A stretch of DNA of 48,452 nucleotides from Spirochaetaceae bacterium (GTDB taxonomy: Bacteria > Spirochaetota > Spirochaetia > Treponematales > Breznakiellaceae): contig JAITER010000032.1 of the NCBI GenBank assembly GCA_031281945.1, positions 1 through 48,452 of the forward strand, in the 5' to 3' direction. This document shows positions 8,102 through 17,188 of this stretch, piece by piece (position 1 is the first letter of the stretch; each line of letters starts with the position of its first letter). The position numbers were made by a program, and so were the translations under genes. The notes beneath the pieces are model-generated. The model saw only the letters and a program-made list of their open reading frames with translations. It made no database searches and was not told the origin of the DNA.

Positions 8102-9477
8102 CACATAACGCAGATTTTCAGAATTCGTGGGCCGGTGTAAAAGTCCTTGTTATGGGGCTGGGGTTGCACGGAGGAGGGCTTTCCGCCGCTGAGTTTCTTT
8201 TAAAAGCGGGGGCTTCCGTTACGGTGACGGACTTAAAAGACGAAGAAAAGCTTTTTTCGTCTGTGTGCGCGCTTGATTCTTTCGCCAGTGAAAACGGTTC
8301 TGGAGCGGTGCGTTATGTGCTTGGGCGCCACGAAAAACGTGATTTTGAGGAAGCGGACGTTGTTATAAAAAACCCGGGCGTAAGGCCGGATTCGCCGTAT
8401 TTACAAAACGTAAAATGTATAGAAACAGATATATCTATTTTTTTAAATTATAATCCGTCTGTTCTAATCGCGGTTACGGGTTCCAAAGGAAAGTCTTTTA
8501 CGGCGAGCGCCATTTGTTATGCGCTAAACGTGCTTCTTGATAAAAAAGGCTTAAAATCAAAGGCCCGCCTTGGCGGGAACATCACGGTTTCCCCGCTTTC
8601 ATTTTTGCCTTTTTTAACAAAAGACGATTACTCAGTTTTGGAGCTTTCGAGCTTTCAATTGGGCGATTTGGCGTTGACGCCTCATTTTAAAAGTAAAAAA
8701 CTTCTTAAACCTAAAGCCGCCGTTATCACTTCCATTATGAGAGATCACCAGGACAGGTACGGCGCTATGGAACCTTACATAGCCGATAAAAAATTAATAT
8801 ATATGTTTCAGGACGAAACGGATTTTACCGTGTGTACGCCGGATGAATGGGGGGAAGTGTTTTTTAACGAGACGCGGGGGCGGGGCGTTTTTACTGAGTC
8901 AAAAGAAGTTTGGGCTTCTTTAAAAGAAAACGCCCGCATACGCGAAATTAATTTGCTAAACGCCCGCGCCGCGCTTCGCTCCCTGGGATTTGATGATTTA
9001 GAGGCCGCCGACGCTCTCTCCTCGTTTACCGGCGTTGAGCATCGCATGGAATTTTTTCTGGAAAAAGACGGCGTAAAATTCTACAACGACAGCGCCGCTA
9101 CAATCCCCGAAGCCGCCGCCGCTTGCTGTAAAAATTTATCGCCTTTAATCCTTGTTACTGGCGGGACTGACAAAAAATTGGATTTTACGCCTTTGGCCCG
9201 CGCCTGCGCGGGGGTTAAAACGGTGATTCTTTTGGAAGGAAACGGCTCCCGCATTTTAGCCGGCCTTTTAAAAGATATGAACACGCCGTATTTGGGGCCT
9301 TTCGGCGTGTTGGAAGACGCTGTTAAAGCGGCCCTTTCTCGTTGCGAAAAAGGGGATTTCGTCGCGCTGTCCCCCGGTTGCGCTTCTTTTGGAATGTTCC
9401 AAAATGAATTCGACAGGGGCGGCAAATGGAAGGCCGCGGTTAAAAACTTAAGTTTAATAGAGCCGCCCGGAAATTAG
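8098..9477 (+). CDS. murD: UDP-N-acetylmuramoyl-L-alanine--D-glutamate ligase
   Basis: MurD, 459 aa, adds D-Glu to UDP-MurNAc-L-Ala with ATP in cytoplasmic peptidoglycan synthesis. The N-terminal Rossmann part opens VLVMGLGLHGGG and binds the uridine nucleotide; the central ATPase domain has the Mur ligase P-loop TGSKGKSF (about 126-133); downstream come SSFQL, DHQDRYG, EHRMEF and YNDSAATIPEA, all standard MurD landmarks. It is the last gene of the plus-strand run from tatD. MurC lies separately on the other strand at 14210-15667, so the usual mur cluster is split here. Confidence 0.95.
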   Translation: MTHNADFQNSWAGVKVLVMGLGLHGGGLSAAEFLLKAGASVTVTDLKDEEKLFSSVCALDSFASENGSGAVRYVLGRHEKRDFEEADVVIKNPGVRPDSPYLQNVKCIETDISIFLNYNPSVLIAVTGSKGKSFTASAICYALNVLLDKKGLKSKARLGGNITVSPLSFLPFLTKDDYSVLELSSFQLGDLALTPHFKSKKLLKPKAAVITSIMRDHQDRYGAMEPYIADKKLIYMFQDETDFTVCTPDEWGEVFFNETRGRGVFTESKEVWASLKENARIREINLLNARAALRSLGFDDLEAADALSSFTGVEHRMEFFLEKDGVKFYNDSAATIPEAAAACCKNLSPLILVTGGTDKKLDFTPLARACAGVKTVILLEGNGSRILAGLLKDMNTPYLGPFGVLEDAVKAALSRCEKGDFVALSPGCASFGMFQNEFDRGGKWKAAVKNLSLIEPPGN

Positions 9478-9657
9478 AGGCGAGCAATAGCCGCGCTTGG
9501 CTTGCCCGGCGAGCGCTAAAAGACGGCGAATGCGGATCGCTTTGCAAGGGCGTCCGGGGCGGCCGGCCGGGTCGTTAAAACAAGTTCAATTTAACAACGC
9601 CGTAAATCCCATGCGGGTAAAAAGTGAAAAGAATTACAAGATTTTGTTTTTATACTA

Positions 9658-9764
9658 GAGTTGTTCGGAAACTTCAGTTTTCGAACAACTTCCGCTTAAA
9701 AAACGCAAAATGCGTAGCATTTTGCAAGACTTGGGCGACAACCAACCGGGTTGGCGAACAAGTC
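9658..9764 (-). repeat. HR repeat, copy 2
   Basis: Complete 107-bp copy in minus orientation, differing from copy 4 (45892-45998) at only two bases. Three consecutive hairpins are visible: GTTGTTCG...CGAACAAC (9660-9690), GCAAAATGC/GCATTTTGC (about 9705-9725) and the CCAACC/GGTTGG stem (about 9742-9754). Outer ends GAGTTGTTCGG and CGAACAAGTC form imperfect terminal inverted repeats. Flanks ACTA and CACT share only ACT as a possible target duplication. It lies directly upstream of the barrel-like gene. Confidence 0.9.
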
Positions 9765-9790
9765 CACTGTATATGAGCGTCTGCGATTTT

Positions 9791-10588
9791 ATGCGTAATA
9801 TAAACGGCGGGCGCCGGGTTTCACCGGTTTTGCGCGGCGGGCTTTCCCGCTTTTTAGACGTTGCGCCGCTTCGTATTTTGGCGTTGTGTTTTATTTATAT
9901 AAATTTATTTTGTTTTAATTTACGGGGCGGCGCTTCTTTATTTGCTTTAGAGACTGAAGAAAAAGCGCTTTTTGTAAAAAAAGAAATATACGCCGCGGCG
10001 TCCGCCGGTTTTGACTCGTCGTTTTATCAGAATTACAGCTTTGATTTGCTTTCAAATCTAGAATTAAATAAAGGAATAAATATAAAAAGCGCGTTTTCTT
10101 TTTGGGTTAGCGGCGAGGCGCCGGAAACATCTTTGACTTTGGGCGGATCTTATATTTTTCCATTATATAAAAAACTGTCTTTTTGCGCGATGTATAATTT
10201 TACAAATATCCCCGTGTATAAAAATAAAATGCATGTAATACTGCCGTTCGTTTTATTAAGCGGCGAGCGTTCAGGCGTTTCGCTTGGAGCGGCGTTCCGG
10301 TTTAGTTCTTTTTACGGCCAATATATTTTTGAGCCGAATTTTAATTTTTCAGTATATTATGAATTTATACGCGGCGAAAAATATACGTTGACGGCGTATT
10401 TTGAAAATTTTGACGATTATAAAATAAATAATTTTAATTCATATTATATAAAAATAAATTCTGTTTTTAAAATAAACGAAAAATTAAGTTTGAAAGGGGA
10501 AGTTTATCTGCTTCAAAGCGGAAGCGGAGGATTGTCCGCGGATTATTACGGAACCACGCTTAAAATAGGAGCTTCGGTTTTATGGTGA
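9791..10588 (+). CDS. outer-membrane beta-barrel candidate
   Basis: A protein of about 265 aa without a recognised family. After a basic N-terminus there is a hydrophobic segment (ILALCFIYINLFCFNL) compatible with a signal peptide ending near FALETEE. The rest alternates polar and hydrophobic residues with many Tyr and Phe, typical of beta strands, and the chain ends LKIGASVLW with a terminal aromatic, as in BAM-inserted barrels. The frame is open from 9710, but the first 21 codons are HR repeat sequence, so I prefer ATG 9791 (ATG 9773 is possible). It overlaps the downstream phosphoesterase gene by 7 bp, suggesting a joint role at the envelope. Confidence 0.6.
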   Translation: MRNINGGRRVSPVLRGGLSRFLDVAPLRILALCFIYINLFCFNLRGGASLFALETEEKALFVKKEIYAAASAGFDSSFYQNYSFDLLSNLELNKGINIKSAFSFWVSGEAPETSLTLGGSYIFPLYKKLSFCAMYNFTNIPVYKNKMHVILPFVLLSGERSGVSLGAAFRFSSFYGQYIFEPNFNFSVYYEFIRGEKYTLTAYFENFDDYKINNFNSYYIKINSVFKINEKLSLKGEVYLLQSGSGGLSADYYGTTLKIGASVLW

Positions 10589-11445
10589 GACGCGGGTCTA
10601 ACGCGGATTTTATAAAAAACGGAGCGGTTCAATTTATACTGATATTTTTAATCGTCCCTCCGGCCGTATTTTTGACCGCTTGCAACGTGGATTTGTTCGG
10701 GATTTTCGCCAGCTCCTCTTTGGAAGAAAGGCTTTTGAGCAGAAATGATTTTACGCTTTTAAAGGCGGAGGAAACGCGAAATATTACGCTTGGTGAAGAA
10801 TATTCTTTTTTGGTGTTAAGCGACGCCCATATAGAAAACCAGGATGCGGACGGCCTTGAAAAATTAAAAGAAGCCGCGTCCGGTTCAAGTTTTGTTGTGT
10901 TTTTGGGCGATATAACCCAATTCGGGGATTACGCGGATTTACAAATCTTTATACATATCGCGAAAGAGCTTTCTGTTCCATGCTATCCTGTAATAGGCAA
11001 CCACGATGTTTATTTTAGCAACTGGGCCGCTTACAAAGAGCTTATAGGCTCCTCGTCATATAAGGTGAGCGCGGATAGCGCGGCCATATTTTTTTTGGAT
11101 TCGGCTAACGGGACTTTAGGTTCTATGCAGTTAAAATGGCTTAATCAAGAACTGCTGGGCTTAAAAGAACAAAAAAAGCGCGTCTTTGTTTTTACACATA
11201 CAAATCTTTTTGTAAAAAGTCTTTTTGACCATGTTCAATGGAAGGATGACAGGGAAAGGGCGAAAATAATATCCGTTTTAAAAGATAAATGCGACGTCTT
11301 TTTTATGGGCCATGTGCACAGGGAAATGTTTCAAAAGATCGCGGGTGTGGAATTTGTTACGTTAGACGACTACAAAAGCTCAAAGACTTATGTAAAATTT
11401 TTTGTAACGCCCGCAGGCTTTAGGCGCGAAGTTAAAAAATTATAA
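10582..11445 (+). CDS. lipoprotein metallophosphoesterase
   Basis: Calcineurin-like phosphoesterase of 287 aa anchored as a lipoprotein: the hydrophobic N-terminus ends in the lipobox LTAC (Cys34). The dimetal motifs occur in order: SDAH (about 80), GDIT (about 109), GNHD (about 139), FTHTN (about 209) and GHVH (about 243). The substrate could be a phosphodiester or phosphomonoester outside the cytoplasm and cannot be read from sequence. The ATG overlaps the end of the barrel-like gene (ATGGTGA), implying translational coupling. Confidence 0.85.
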   Translation: MVRRGSNADFIKNGAVQFILIFLIVPPAVFLTACNVDLFGIFASSSLEERLLSRNDFTLLKAEETRNITLGEEYSFLVLSDAHIENQDADGLEKLKEAASGSSFVVFLGDITQFGDYADLQIFIHIAKELSVPCYPVIGNHDVYFSNWAAYKELIGSSSYKVSADSAAIFFLDSANGTLGSMQLKWLNQELLGLKEQKKRVFVFTHTNLFVKSLFDHVQWKDDRERAKIISVLKDKCDVFFMGHVHREMFQKIAGVEFVTLDDYKSSKTYVKFFVTPAGFRREVKKL

Positions 11446-11449
11446 TAAA

Positions 11450-11484
11450 AATTGTTCAGAAACCAGGTTTCCGCAAGCCGGCCA
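11450..11484 (-). repeat. HR repeat remnant
   Basis: The stretch TTGTTCAGAAACCAGGTTTCC followed by GCAAGC closely resembles the 3' hairpin of HR copy 3 read on the minus strand. The rest of the element is not recognisable, so this is a decayed or partial copy just after the phosphoesterase stop. Confidence 0.45.
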
Positions 11485-11535
11485 ACCAGCTGCGTTGTTG
11501 AAATAAGCCCGGCAAAACGGGCGCCGCAAATCACG

Positions 11536-12837
11536 CTATTTTTTTGCCTGGCCTGAATTTATGCGCGTCCATTCGGCGAGGCGCTGGTCGAGCGGGCGCG
11601 CCGGCTCGCCTTCAGTTTTTACGCGTTCCCGTATATAAGGCGTTATAACGCGTTCTTTTACGTCCGGCCAGTTTGAGGAAAACGTTTTTGGTTTTAAAAG
11701 ATAGTCGTCAGGCGGCAGATGGGTTAAAAGCGCCGGATAAAATTTTGGCAGTATAAATTCATTTACGCTGCGCATGGAGGAAAATCCGCCGCTTATGGCG
11801 AACACCGATTCGCTTATGTGCGCTTTGCGGTTTTCTTCCAAAAGTTCTTCCTGGGTGTATTCTGAGTAAAACCATTTAATAAAAGCCAAAAAAGCGTCTT
11901 CTTTTTTGCATTTTTTTGTAACGCCCAAAAGCACGACGTCTTCCAAAATTTGAATTTTTTCTCCATCGTCCGTTTTGTGCGAAAGCCAGCGGTAGTCCAG
12001 GCGGTTTAATTCTTCCAAAGAAAGATTAAATAAATCGTTGGATTTTATGTATATAAAAAGAATGCGCCCTTTATCTATCAGTCGGTCGGGCGGTTCATGC
12101 GAATATTTAAAAATAAAGTCGTCTTCGGCGCCGGAGCCGCCGTTTTCATTCACCCAGCTTTTAAAGCCGGTTATGGCTTCCTCAAGCACGGCGTCGTTCC
12201 AGGAAATAACGGAATCTTTTTCCTCAAACGACGCTCCGTATATACCCGCGGCGCTGTACAGAAAGCCGCCGTTCCAGTTCCATGTAGGCGAAAACCCCCG
12301 CCTAAACGCGGCGCCTTTTTGGGCGTTAAAAAGCGAAGCGTATTTTTTCATCTCGTCTATACTTATAAAAACATTACGCTCCAAAACGGAGTTTTCATTT
12401 TGCTCCGCGGCTTTTTTTAGTTCTTCCGGCAGGAAAGCTATGGCGCCTATATTAAAAGACAGCGGCAGAAAAATCTGTTTTTTGGCGATTTTCCCAAAAT
12501 CTAAAAGCGACTTGTAAAAAATTTCTTCCTGTATATCATTCTTTTTGAATAAAAAGCCCGTCTCCCTCCAAAGGTGGGAGACGGAGGCGGATTTAAGCCA
12601 TTTTCCAACCGCTATATCTGGAGCGTCTTTTTTATTTTTACCGTTGTTTAGCAGCTCCTTAACTAAATTTTTTTTTTCGTGAACTTCTATTTTATATTTT
12701 GTCTGCGAAGCGTTGAATAATTGCGCATAATAAGCGAACACCGGCGCTTCCGTCCATAAAACAAGTACGGAAGAAGATGATGAACATGAAATAAAAAATA
12801 TATGCGTAAGAAATAAAGTAAATAATATTTTTTTCAT
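11536..12837 (-). CDS. extracellular solute-binding lipoprotein
   Basis: ABC-transporter type solute-binding protein (family 1, sugar-binding like), 433 aa. The signal peptide ends in lipobox FISC (Cys18) followed by a serine run. The mature start VLVLWTEAPVFAYYAQLFNA and the internal IAVGKWLK and WNWNGGFLYS segments resemble the periplasmic-binding fold of carbohydrate binders. No permease or ATPase gene is adjacent, so it is an orphan binder or uses a shared transporter. Its ATG overlaps the stop of the upstream kinase-like gene (ATGA). Confidence 0.75.
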   Translation of the reverse strand: MKKILFTLFLTHIFFISCSSSSSVLVLWTEAPVFAYYAQLFNASQTKYKIEVHEKKNLVKELLNNGKNKKDAPDIAVGKWLKSASVSHLWRETGFLFKKNDIQEEIFYKSLLDFGKIAKKQIFLPLSFNIGAIAFLPEELKKAAEQNENSVLERNVFISIDEMKKYASLFNAQKGAAFRRGFSPTWNWNGGFLYSAAGIYGASFEEKDSVISWNDAVLEEAITGFKSWVNENGGSGAEDDFIFKYSHEPPDRLIDKGRILFIYIKSNDLFNLSLEELNRLDYRWLSHKTDDGEKIQILEDVVLLGVTKKCKKEDAFLAFIKWFYSEYTQEELLEENRKAHISESVFAISGGFSSMRSVNEFILPKFYPALLTHLPPDDYLLKPKTFSSNWPDVKERVITPYIRERVKTEGEPARPLDQRLAEWTRINSGQAKK

Positions 12838-13349
12838 TTGTTTTTTATGGCGTTTATTATTAGGTTCGCTGTTTCATCCGCGTTGTATTTTCCGGTGTCT
12901 ATTATTAAATCCGCGAAAGAATATTCGTTGTTGTTTATATTGTATGTTTTCATATATCTTTCGTGATCTTCCCCGTCTCTTTTTTCCGTAAACGCTTTTA
13001 TTTCTTCAAACGAGCCGCCTTCGCGTTTTTGAATTCGCCTTACTCTGGTTTCTAAGTCCGCGAAAAGGTAAGCCTTAAAACCGGCTTCCGCCAGAATCCA
13101 TATCGCAAGACGCGAACCTAGGACGCAGTTTTGGCTAAAACGCGCTTCCATAAGCTGTCTTCTGTCGGTTTCTTTATCCCAAAAATCATCGGTTTTGGCT
13201 TTTTCCAAAACTTCGGACAACGTCATATTTTTTTCCTGGGCCAGGTTTCTGAATGTAAAATTGATGAATTTTAAATTAAGCTTTTCGGATATTATTTTGC
13301 TAACCGTAGTGTTCCCGCACCCGCTTTTACCAGATATCGCGATTTTCAT
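12834..13349 (-). CDS. cytidylate kinase-like P-loop kinase
   Basis: A 171-aa nucleoside-monophosphate kinase-like protein. The P-loop GKSGCGNTT at residues 7-15 is followed by FINFTFRNLAQEK, SRLAIWILAEAGFKAYLFA and RVRRIQKREGG, matching the short cytidylate-kinase-like family common in archaea and spirochaetes. It probably phosphorylates CMP/dCMP, but Asn in the P-loop and its short length make the substrate tentative. It begins 3 bp after the yicC stop and overlaps the next gene by 4 bp, in the chain murC-yicC-kinase-solute-binder. Confidence 0.8.
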   Translation of the reverse strand: MKIAISGKSGCGNTTVSKIISEKLNLKFINFTFRNLAQEKNMTLSEVLEKAKTDDFWDKETDRRQLMEARFSQNCVLGSRLAIWILAEAGFKAYLFADLETRVRRIQKREGGSFEEIKAFTEKRDGEDHERYMKTYNINNNEYSFADLIIDTGKYNADETANLIINAIKNK

Positions 13350-13352
13350 ACT

Positions 13353-14213
13353 TTACTCCACGTTTCTAAGCTGTTCTCTTATATTTTCCAGCATTTCTTT
13401 GCAATCGACCACAGCCCGGCTCACTTCTAAAAGAGGCGTTTTGGAGCTTATCGTATTAATTTCGCGGTTGATTTCCTGGCATAAAAATTCAAGCCTTTTC
13501 CCGGGGGAAGACTTTTCAATTTCTTGTGAAAAAGCCTCCAAATGCCCGTTTAACCGCGTTATTTCTTCTTCTATAGTCCATTTCATTAAAAGAGACGCGC
13601 TTTCGGCGAAAATCTTCCGTTCTACATCTTCTTCGTTTGCCAGGACGTCCAAAAAACGCTCTCTTATATTCTTTTTTATTAATTCCTTCACTTCAGGCAG
13701 AAGTCCTGTTATTCGCATAGCCCCGTTTCGAAGTATGTTTGCGTTCTTTTCGATTTCTTTTTTCGCGGCGTCCCCCTCTCTCCGCCTCTCCAGGTCAAAA
13801 CGGCAAAGCGTTTTTTCCAGAATTTCAGAAAGAAGCTCCCACGCGGCGGCGGAGCTGGGGGCGTCCGTTTTTTGCGCTTCAACTACGCCCTGCATGGTGA
13901 AAATGGAAGATAAAGGCAGCGTTTCATCCGGCCTTAACTCCTTGGCCGCTTTTATATAAGCGTTAACGGCGTCTTTATTTATATACACCGATATGTTTTC
14001 ATGTTTTTCTTTTATTTTTATATATACTTCCACTTTCCCGCGTATGCATACTTTTTCTATACACGAGCGTATTTTCGCTTCCATTTCTCCATACTGCGGC
14101 GGCAAAAAGACGCTTATTTCCAGAAAACGGCTGTTGTAACCTTTTATTTCCAAAGACAGCGAAAGACCGCCGTTTTCCGTCTGGGCGCAGGCGAAGCCGG
14201 TCATGCTCCTCAT
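13353..14213 (-). CDS. yicC: YicC/YloC-family endoribonuclease
   Basis: YicC family protein, 286 aa, known in E. coli and B. subtilis as an RNase acting on RNA including small RNAs. It starts with the hallmark MRSMTGFA, has the conserved EIKGYNSRFLEI segment (residues 22-33) and ends with the C-terminal domain FLCQEINREINTISSK and a coiled-coil-like helix. Length is normal. Its ATG overlaps the murC stop by 4 bp, so it is translationally coupled to murC. Confidence 0.93.
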   Translation of the reverse strand: MRSMTGFACAQTENGGLSLSLEIKGYNSRFLEISVFLPPQYGEMEAKIRSCIEKVCIRGKVEVYIKIKEKHENISVYINKDAVNAYIKAAKELRPDETLPLSSIFTMQGVVEAQKTDAPSSAAAWELLSEILEKTLCRFDLERRREGDAAKKEIEKNANILRNGAMRITGLLPEVKELIKKNIRERFLDVLANEEDVERKIFAESASLLMKWTIEEEITRLNGHLEAFSQEIEKSSPGKRLEFLCQEINREINTISSKTPLLEVSRAVVDCKEMLENIREQLRNVE

Positions 14214-15667
14214 AAAGCGCCTTTTCTTTTCGCCAGCAAAGAGAGGCCGGCCTTCCAGTTGTCGCCCGCCCCCATGGTTAAAAAAATATCGCCGCTTTGC
14301 AGCTCCGGGGCTATCACTTTTTCCGCCTGTGAATGTTCCGGCAGATAATGCGTGTTGGCGCGGCGTTTTTTTGTTTCTTGATACAGGGTTTCGCCGCTTA
14401 TGCCGGTTTCGTTTTTTTCGCGCGCGGATGGGTATATATCATGAAGATACACGACGTCCGCGTCTTCAAAGCAAAGTGAAAATTCCGTTAAAAGAGAAGC
14501 CGTGCGGCTGTATGTGTGAGGCATAAAACTTAACACTATACGCCTTCCGGGGTAAAATTCTTTAATCCCTTTTATTGTGCTTTTTATCGCTGTGGGATGG
14601 TGCCCGTAATCGTCAATAAAAAGCGTTCCGCCCGCTTCCCCCAAAATTTCGCACCTGCGTTTGCCGCCTTTAAACAGGGCCGTTTGCGCGTCTATGGCCG
14701 CGAAATCTTCTTCAGTTAGAAAATCGCGGCCTTCCCGTCCGCCGTAACCGGATATAAGCGTGTGGGAGAGGGCCGCCGCCGCCGTAGCGTTGAGTATGTT
14801 GTGCCTGCCGGGCGTAAAAAGCGAAAAGACGTGGTTGAACCCTTCCAGCTCCCATTTTAGTGCCGGGGTTCCTCCCGAATGATCGCAGACCGCGTTTTTT
14901 ATTTTAAAAATCCCTTCGGCGCTAAAACCGTATCCGATTTTGCGAAACGGCGCGTCTTTCACCCTGCGCGCGACTTCTTTAGACCCGGGATCGTCTTCGC
15001 AGTAAATCAGAGCCCCGTCTGGAGGAATTTTTTTTACATAGCGCGTAAACATATCGAGCATCGATTCATAAGACGGGAAAAAATCCTGATGGTCGTGTTC
15101 CACGTTTGTAAGCACGGTTATTTTGGGGTTGAAGCTTAAGAAATGTCCCCTGTATTCGCAGGTTTCCGCGGCGAAAAATTTGTTTCCCAAATTAAGCGTT
15201 GATCTTGGGCCTTCTTCCGCGCTGGGGGCGAAGGCGCTTACGGCGCTTCCGGTTAGAACCTGGGCGCTTATATTAAGCGCTTTAAAAAACACTCCGCATA
15301 ACGCCGTAGCCGTTGTTTTTCCGTGAACGCCGCAAACGCTTAAAAAAAAGAAATCGCGCGAGTATTCCGCCAAAGCGTCCGTGTATTTTAAAACAGGAAC
15401 GCCTGTTGTAAGGGCGTATTCCAATTCAACATTGTTTTGCGGCGTGTAAGCCGCGGAATGGATTATTAAGTCCGCGTCTTTGGGAACGTGTTCGCTTTTA
15501 AAAGATTCAAAAAACGGTATGTGTAGAGAATTAAGTATATCGTCGGTGTAAAACCGCTCGTTTGTATCGGAGCCGGAGACCTCGCATCCGCCGCCGTGTA
15601 AAAGCTCGGCTAACGCGCACATTCCAGTTCCTTTAACGCCTATAAAATATATTTTTCTTAAAGCCAT
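14210..15667 (-). CDS. murC: UDP-N-acetylmuramate--L-alanine ligase
   Basis: MurC, 485 aa, joins L-Ala to UDP-MurNAc with ATP, the first peptide step of peptidoglycan synthesis. Landmarks are IYFIGVKGTGMCALAELL at the N-terminus, VCGVHGKTTATALCG (P-loop, about 111-125), NVEHDHQDFFPS, PGRHNILNATAAAA and IDDYGHHPTAIKSTIKG (about 350-366). The sequence HGKTT and DDYGHHP separate MurC/Mpl from MurD; Mpl is less likely given the full MurC pattern. It heads the minus-strand chain with yicC. Confidence 0.95.
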   Translation of the reverse strand: MALRKIYFIGVKGTGMCALAELLHGGGCEVSGSDTNERFYTDDILNSLHIPFFESFKSEHVPKDADLIIHSAAYTPQNNVELEYALTTGVPVLKYTDALAEYSRDFFFLSVCGVHGKTTATALCGVFFKALNISAQVLTGSAVSAFAPSAEEGPRSTLNLGNKFFAAETCEYRGHFLSFNPKITVLTNVEHDHQDFFPSYESMLDMFTRYVKKIPPDGALIYCEDDPGSKEVARRVKDAPFRKIGYGFSAEGIFKIKNAVCDHSGGTPALKWELEGFNHVFSLFTPGRHNILNATAAAALSHTLISGYGGREGRDFLTEEDFAAIDAQTALFKGGKRRCEILGEAGGTLFIDDYGHHPTAIKSTIKGIKEFYPGRRIVLSFMPHTYSRTASLLTEFSLCFEDADVVYLHDIYPSAREKNETGISGETLYQETKKRRANTHYLPEHSQAEKVIAPELQSGDIFLTMGAGDNWKAGLSLLAKRKGAL

Positions 15668-15698
15668 ATAACAATAGTAAAATTAATCCCGTAAAATC

Positions 15699-15716
15699 CG
15701 CTCTAAATTTAGAGCG
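15699..15716. promoter_or_regulatory. 18-bp perfect palindrome upstream of murC
   Basis: CGCTCTAAATTTAGAGCG is a perfect palindrome 32 bp upstream of the murC start. It has no loop, which suits a dimeric repressor site better than a terminator. It lies in the 135-bp gap after thrC, the only place for the murC promoter. No regulator can be assigned. Confidence 0.4.
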
Positions 15717-15802
15717 CTTTACTTTAAGTTTTTGCGGCGGAGTCAAGTTTTTGTTTTGTTTTCCGGCGCTAAATGTTTATCTCCTATTTTTCTTTAGTTT
15801 CG

Positions 15803-17074
15803 CTAAATTTTCTCCAGAACGTCTAACAGCGCGTCAAATTTTGGCGGTATGGTTAAATTCGAAATTTTGCGTGAAAGCGCCTGTTTAAGGGCTTCCGGCA
15901 TGGGAACTGGGCCTGTTACTGGTTCCACTACGCCCGAAAACTTTGACGGGTGAGCCGTTTCCAAAATCACAACGTTCTCGTTTTTCAACTCCTCCCGTTT
16001 TGCCGCCGCCCAGCCTACGGCTCCATGCGGGTCTAAAATATAGCCGTAATTTTCTTTGACCGTTTTTATCGCGTCCAATGTTTCTTCGTCCGTAATAAAA
16101 TGGGCGCTGATTTTTTCCACAATTTCTTTGTGCGTCCAATGCGCGTTGATGCGCTCAAAATTGCTGGGCGCGCCTACGTCCATGGCGGTGGAAATAGTTT
16201 GAACTGATTTTTTTGGCGAATAAGATCCGGTTTTGATGTAATCAACAAAAGTTTTATTTATGTTGGTCGCCGCTATAAACCGTTTGACCGGCAGGCCCAT
16301 TTTTTGCCCGTAAAGGCCTGCTGTGAGGTTGCCGAAGTTGCCGGAAGGGACGCAGAAAACGGAATGCGGTTTTTTTACGGAGCCTGAGCCGTAGTAAACT
16401 ATTTGCGGGAGCAGTCTTGCTATGTTGATTGAATTCGCCGATGAAAGCTCCATGCGGCGTTTTAGCTCTGTTGTAACGAAAGCTTCTTTTGCCAGCGCCT
16501 GGCACTCGTCAAAACCGCCTTCCACCGCTATGGCGCTGATATTGCCTCCAAGACCGGCTATCTGTTTTTCCTGCAAAGGCGATATGCGGCCTTTGGGGTA
16601 CAAAACGGTTACATAAACGCCTTCCAGGTCGAAAAAACCGTCCGCTACGGCCCCTCCGGTGTCGCCCGACGTGGCGACTATTATTCTAAGCGGCTTTGAT
16701 TCGCTTCTGCGCAAATAAGAGAAAACCCGCGCCATAAACCGCGCGCCAAAATCTTTGAACGCCGCCGTAGGCCCGTGAAAAAGCTCCAAAATATGGAACC
16801 CTTTTTCCACCTCCGCCAACGGCGCCGGGAAGTTGAAAGCCGAATGAATAATGTCTTGTAAAACGGCGTCCGGGATTTCTTCTTTTACGTATGGTTTAAT
16901 TATTTCAAAAGCTAAATCAAAAAACTCCATTTTTAAAAGTGAAGATGTAACGGAGTGGTTTAAAACGGGAAAAGAACCCGGAATATAAAGCCCGCCGTCC
17001 GGCGCTATGCCGTTAAGCACGGCTCTGGAAAATGCGACGGCTTCGTTTTTATTGCGTGTGCTGTAGTATTTCAT
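15803..17074 (-). CDS. thrC: threonine synthase
   Basis: PLP-dependent threonine synthase, 423 aa, converts O-phosphohomoserine to threonine. It begins MKYYSTRNKNEAVAFSRAVLNGIAPDGGLYIP, typical for the family; the PLP lysine is in FHGPTAAFKDFGARFMARV (about 100-118); ATSGDTGGAV (about 138) binds phosphate. The other threonine genes (hom, thrB) are not in the window. It is downstream of tpiA but separated by hairpins at 17105-17166, so it may have its own promoter. Confidence 0.94.
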   Translation of the reverse strand: MKYYSTRNKNEAVAFSRAVLNGIAPDGGLYIPGSFPVLNHSVTSSLLKMEFFDLAFEIIKPYVKEEIPDAVLQDIIHSAFNFPAPLAEVEKGFHILELFHGPTAAFKDFGARFMARVFSYLRRSESKPLRIIVATSGDTGGAVADGFFDLEGVYVTVLYPKGRISPLQEKQIAGLGGNISAIAVEGGFDECQALAKEAFVTTELKRRMELSSANSINIARLLPQIVYYGSGSVKKPHSVFCVPSGNFGNLTAGLYGQKMGLPVKRFIAATNINKTFVDYIKTGSYSPKKSVQTISTAMDVGAPSNFERINAHWTHKEIVEKISAHFITDEETLDAIKTVKENYGYILDPHGAVGWAAAKREELKNENVVILETAHPSKFSGVVEPVTGPVPMPEALKQALSRKISNLTIPPKFDALLDVLEKI

Positions 17075-17104
17075 AATTAAAAGTAAGTCCAGTAAACCGC
17101 GTTA

Positions 17105-17120
17105 GCCGGTTGAAACCGGC
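17105..17120. terminator. small hairpin between tpiA and thrC
   Basis: GCCGGTT-GA-AACCGGC, a perfect 7-bp stem just upstream of thrC and after the tpiA terminator. With only a GA loop it may be part of a leader structure for thrC rather than a terminator. Confidence 0.3.
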
Positions 17121-17140
17121 CTGGGTTTGGGAAAAGGCTA

Positions 17141-17166
17141 AAGCGTTTCTTGTTGAAGAAACGCTT
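17141..17166 (-). terminator. terminator of tpiA
   Basis: AAGCGTTTCTT-GTTG-AAGAAACGCTT forms a perfect 11-bp stem with a 4-base loop, 22 bp after the tpiA stop on the minus strand. It is followed there by TTTAGCCTTTT. This fits intrinsic termination of tpiA transcription. Confidence 0.65.
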
Positions 17167-17188
17167 GAATAGGGACGCAGACGCTTCA

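Noticed and set aside
9710-9790. Upstream extension of the barrel-like gene
   Set aside because: The first 21 residues derive from the HR repeat; a start after the repeat is more likely.
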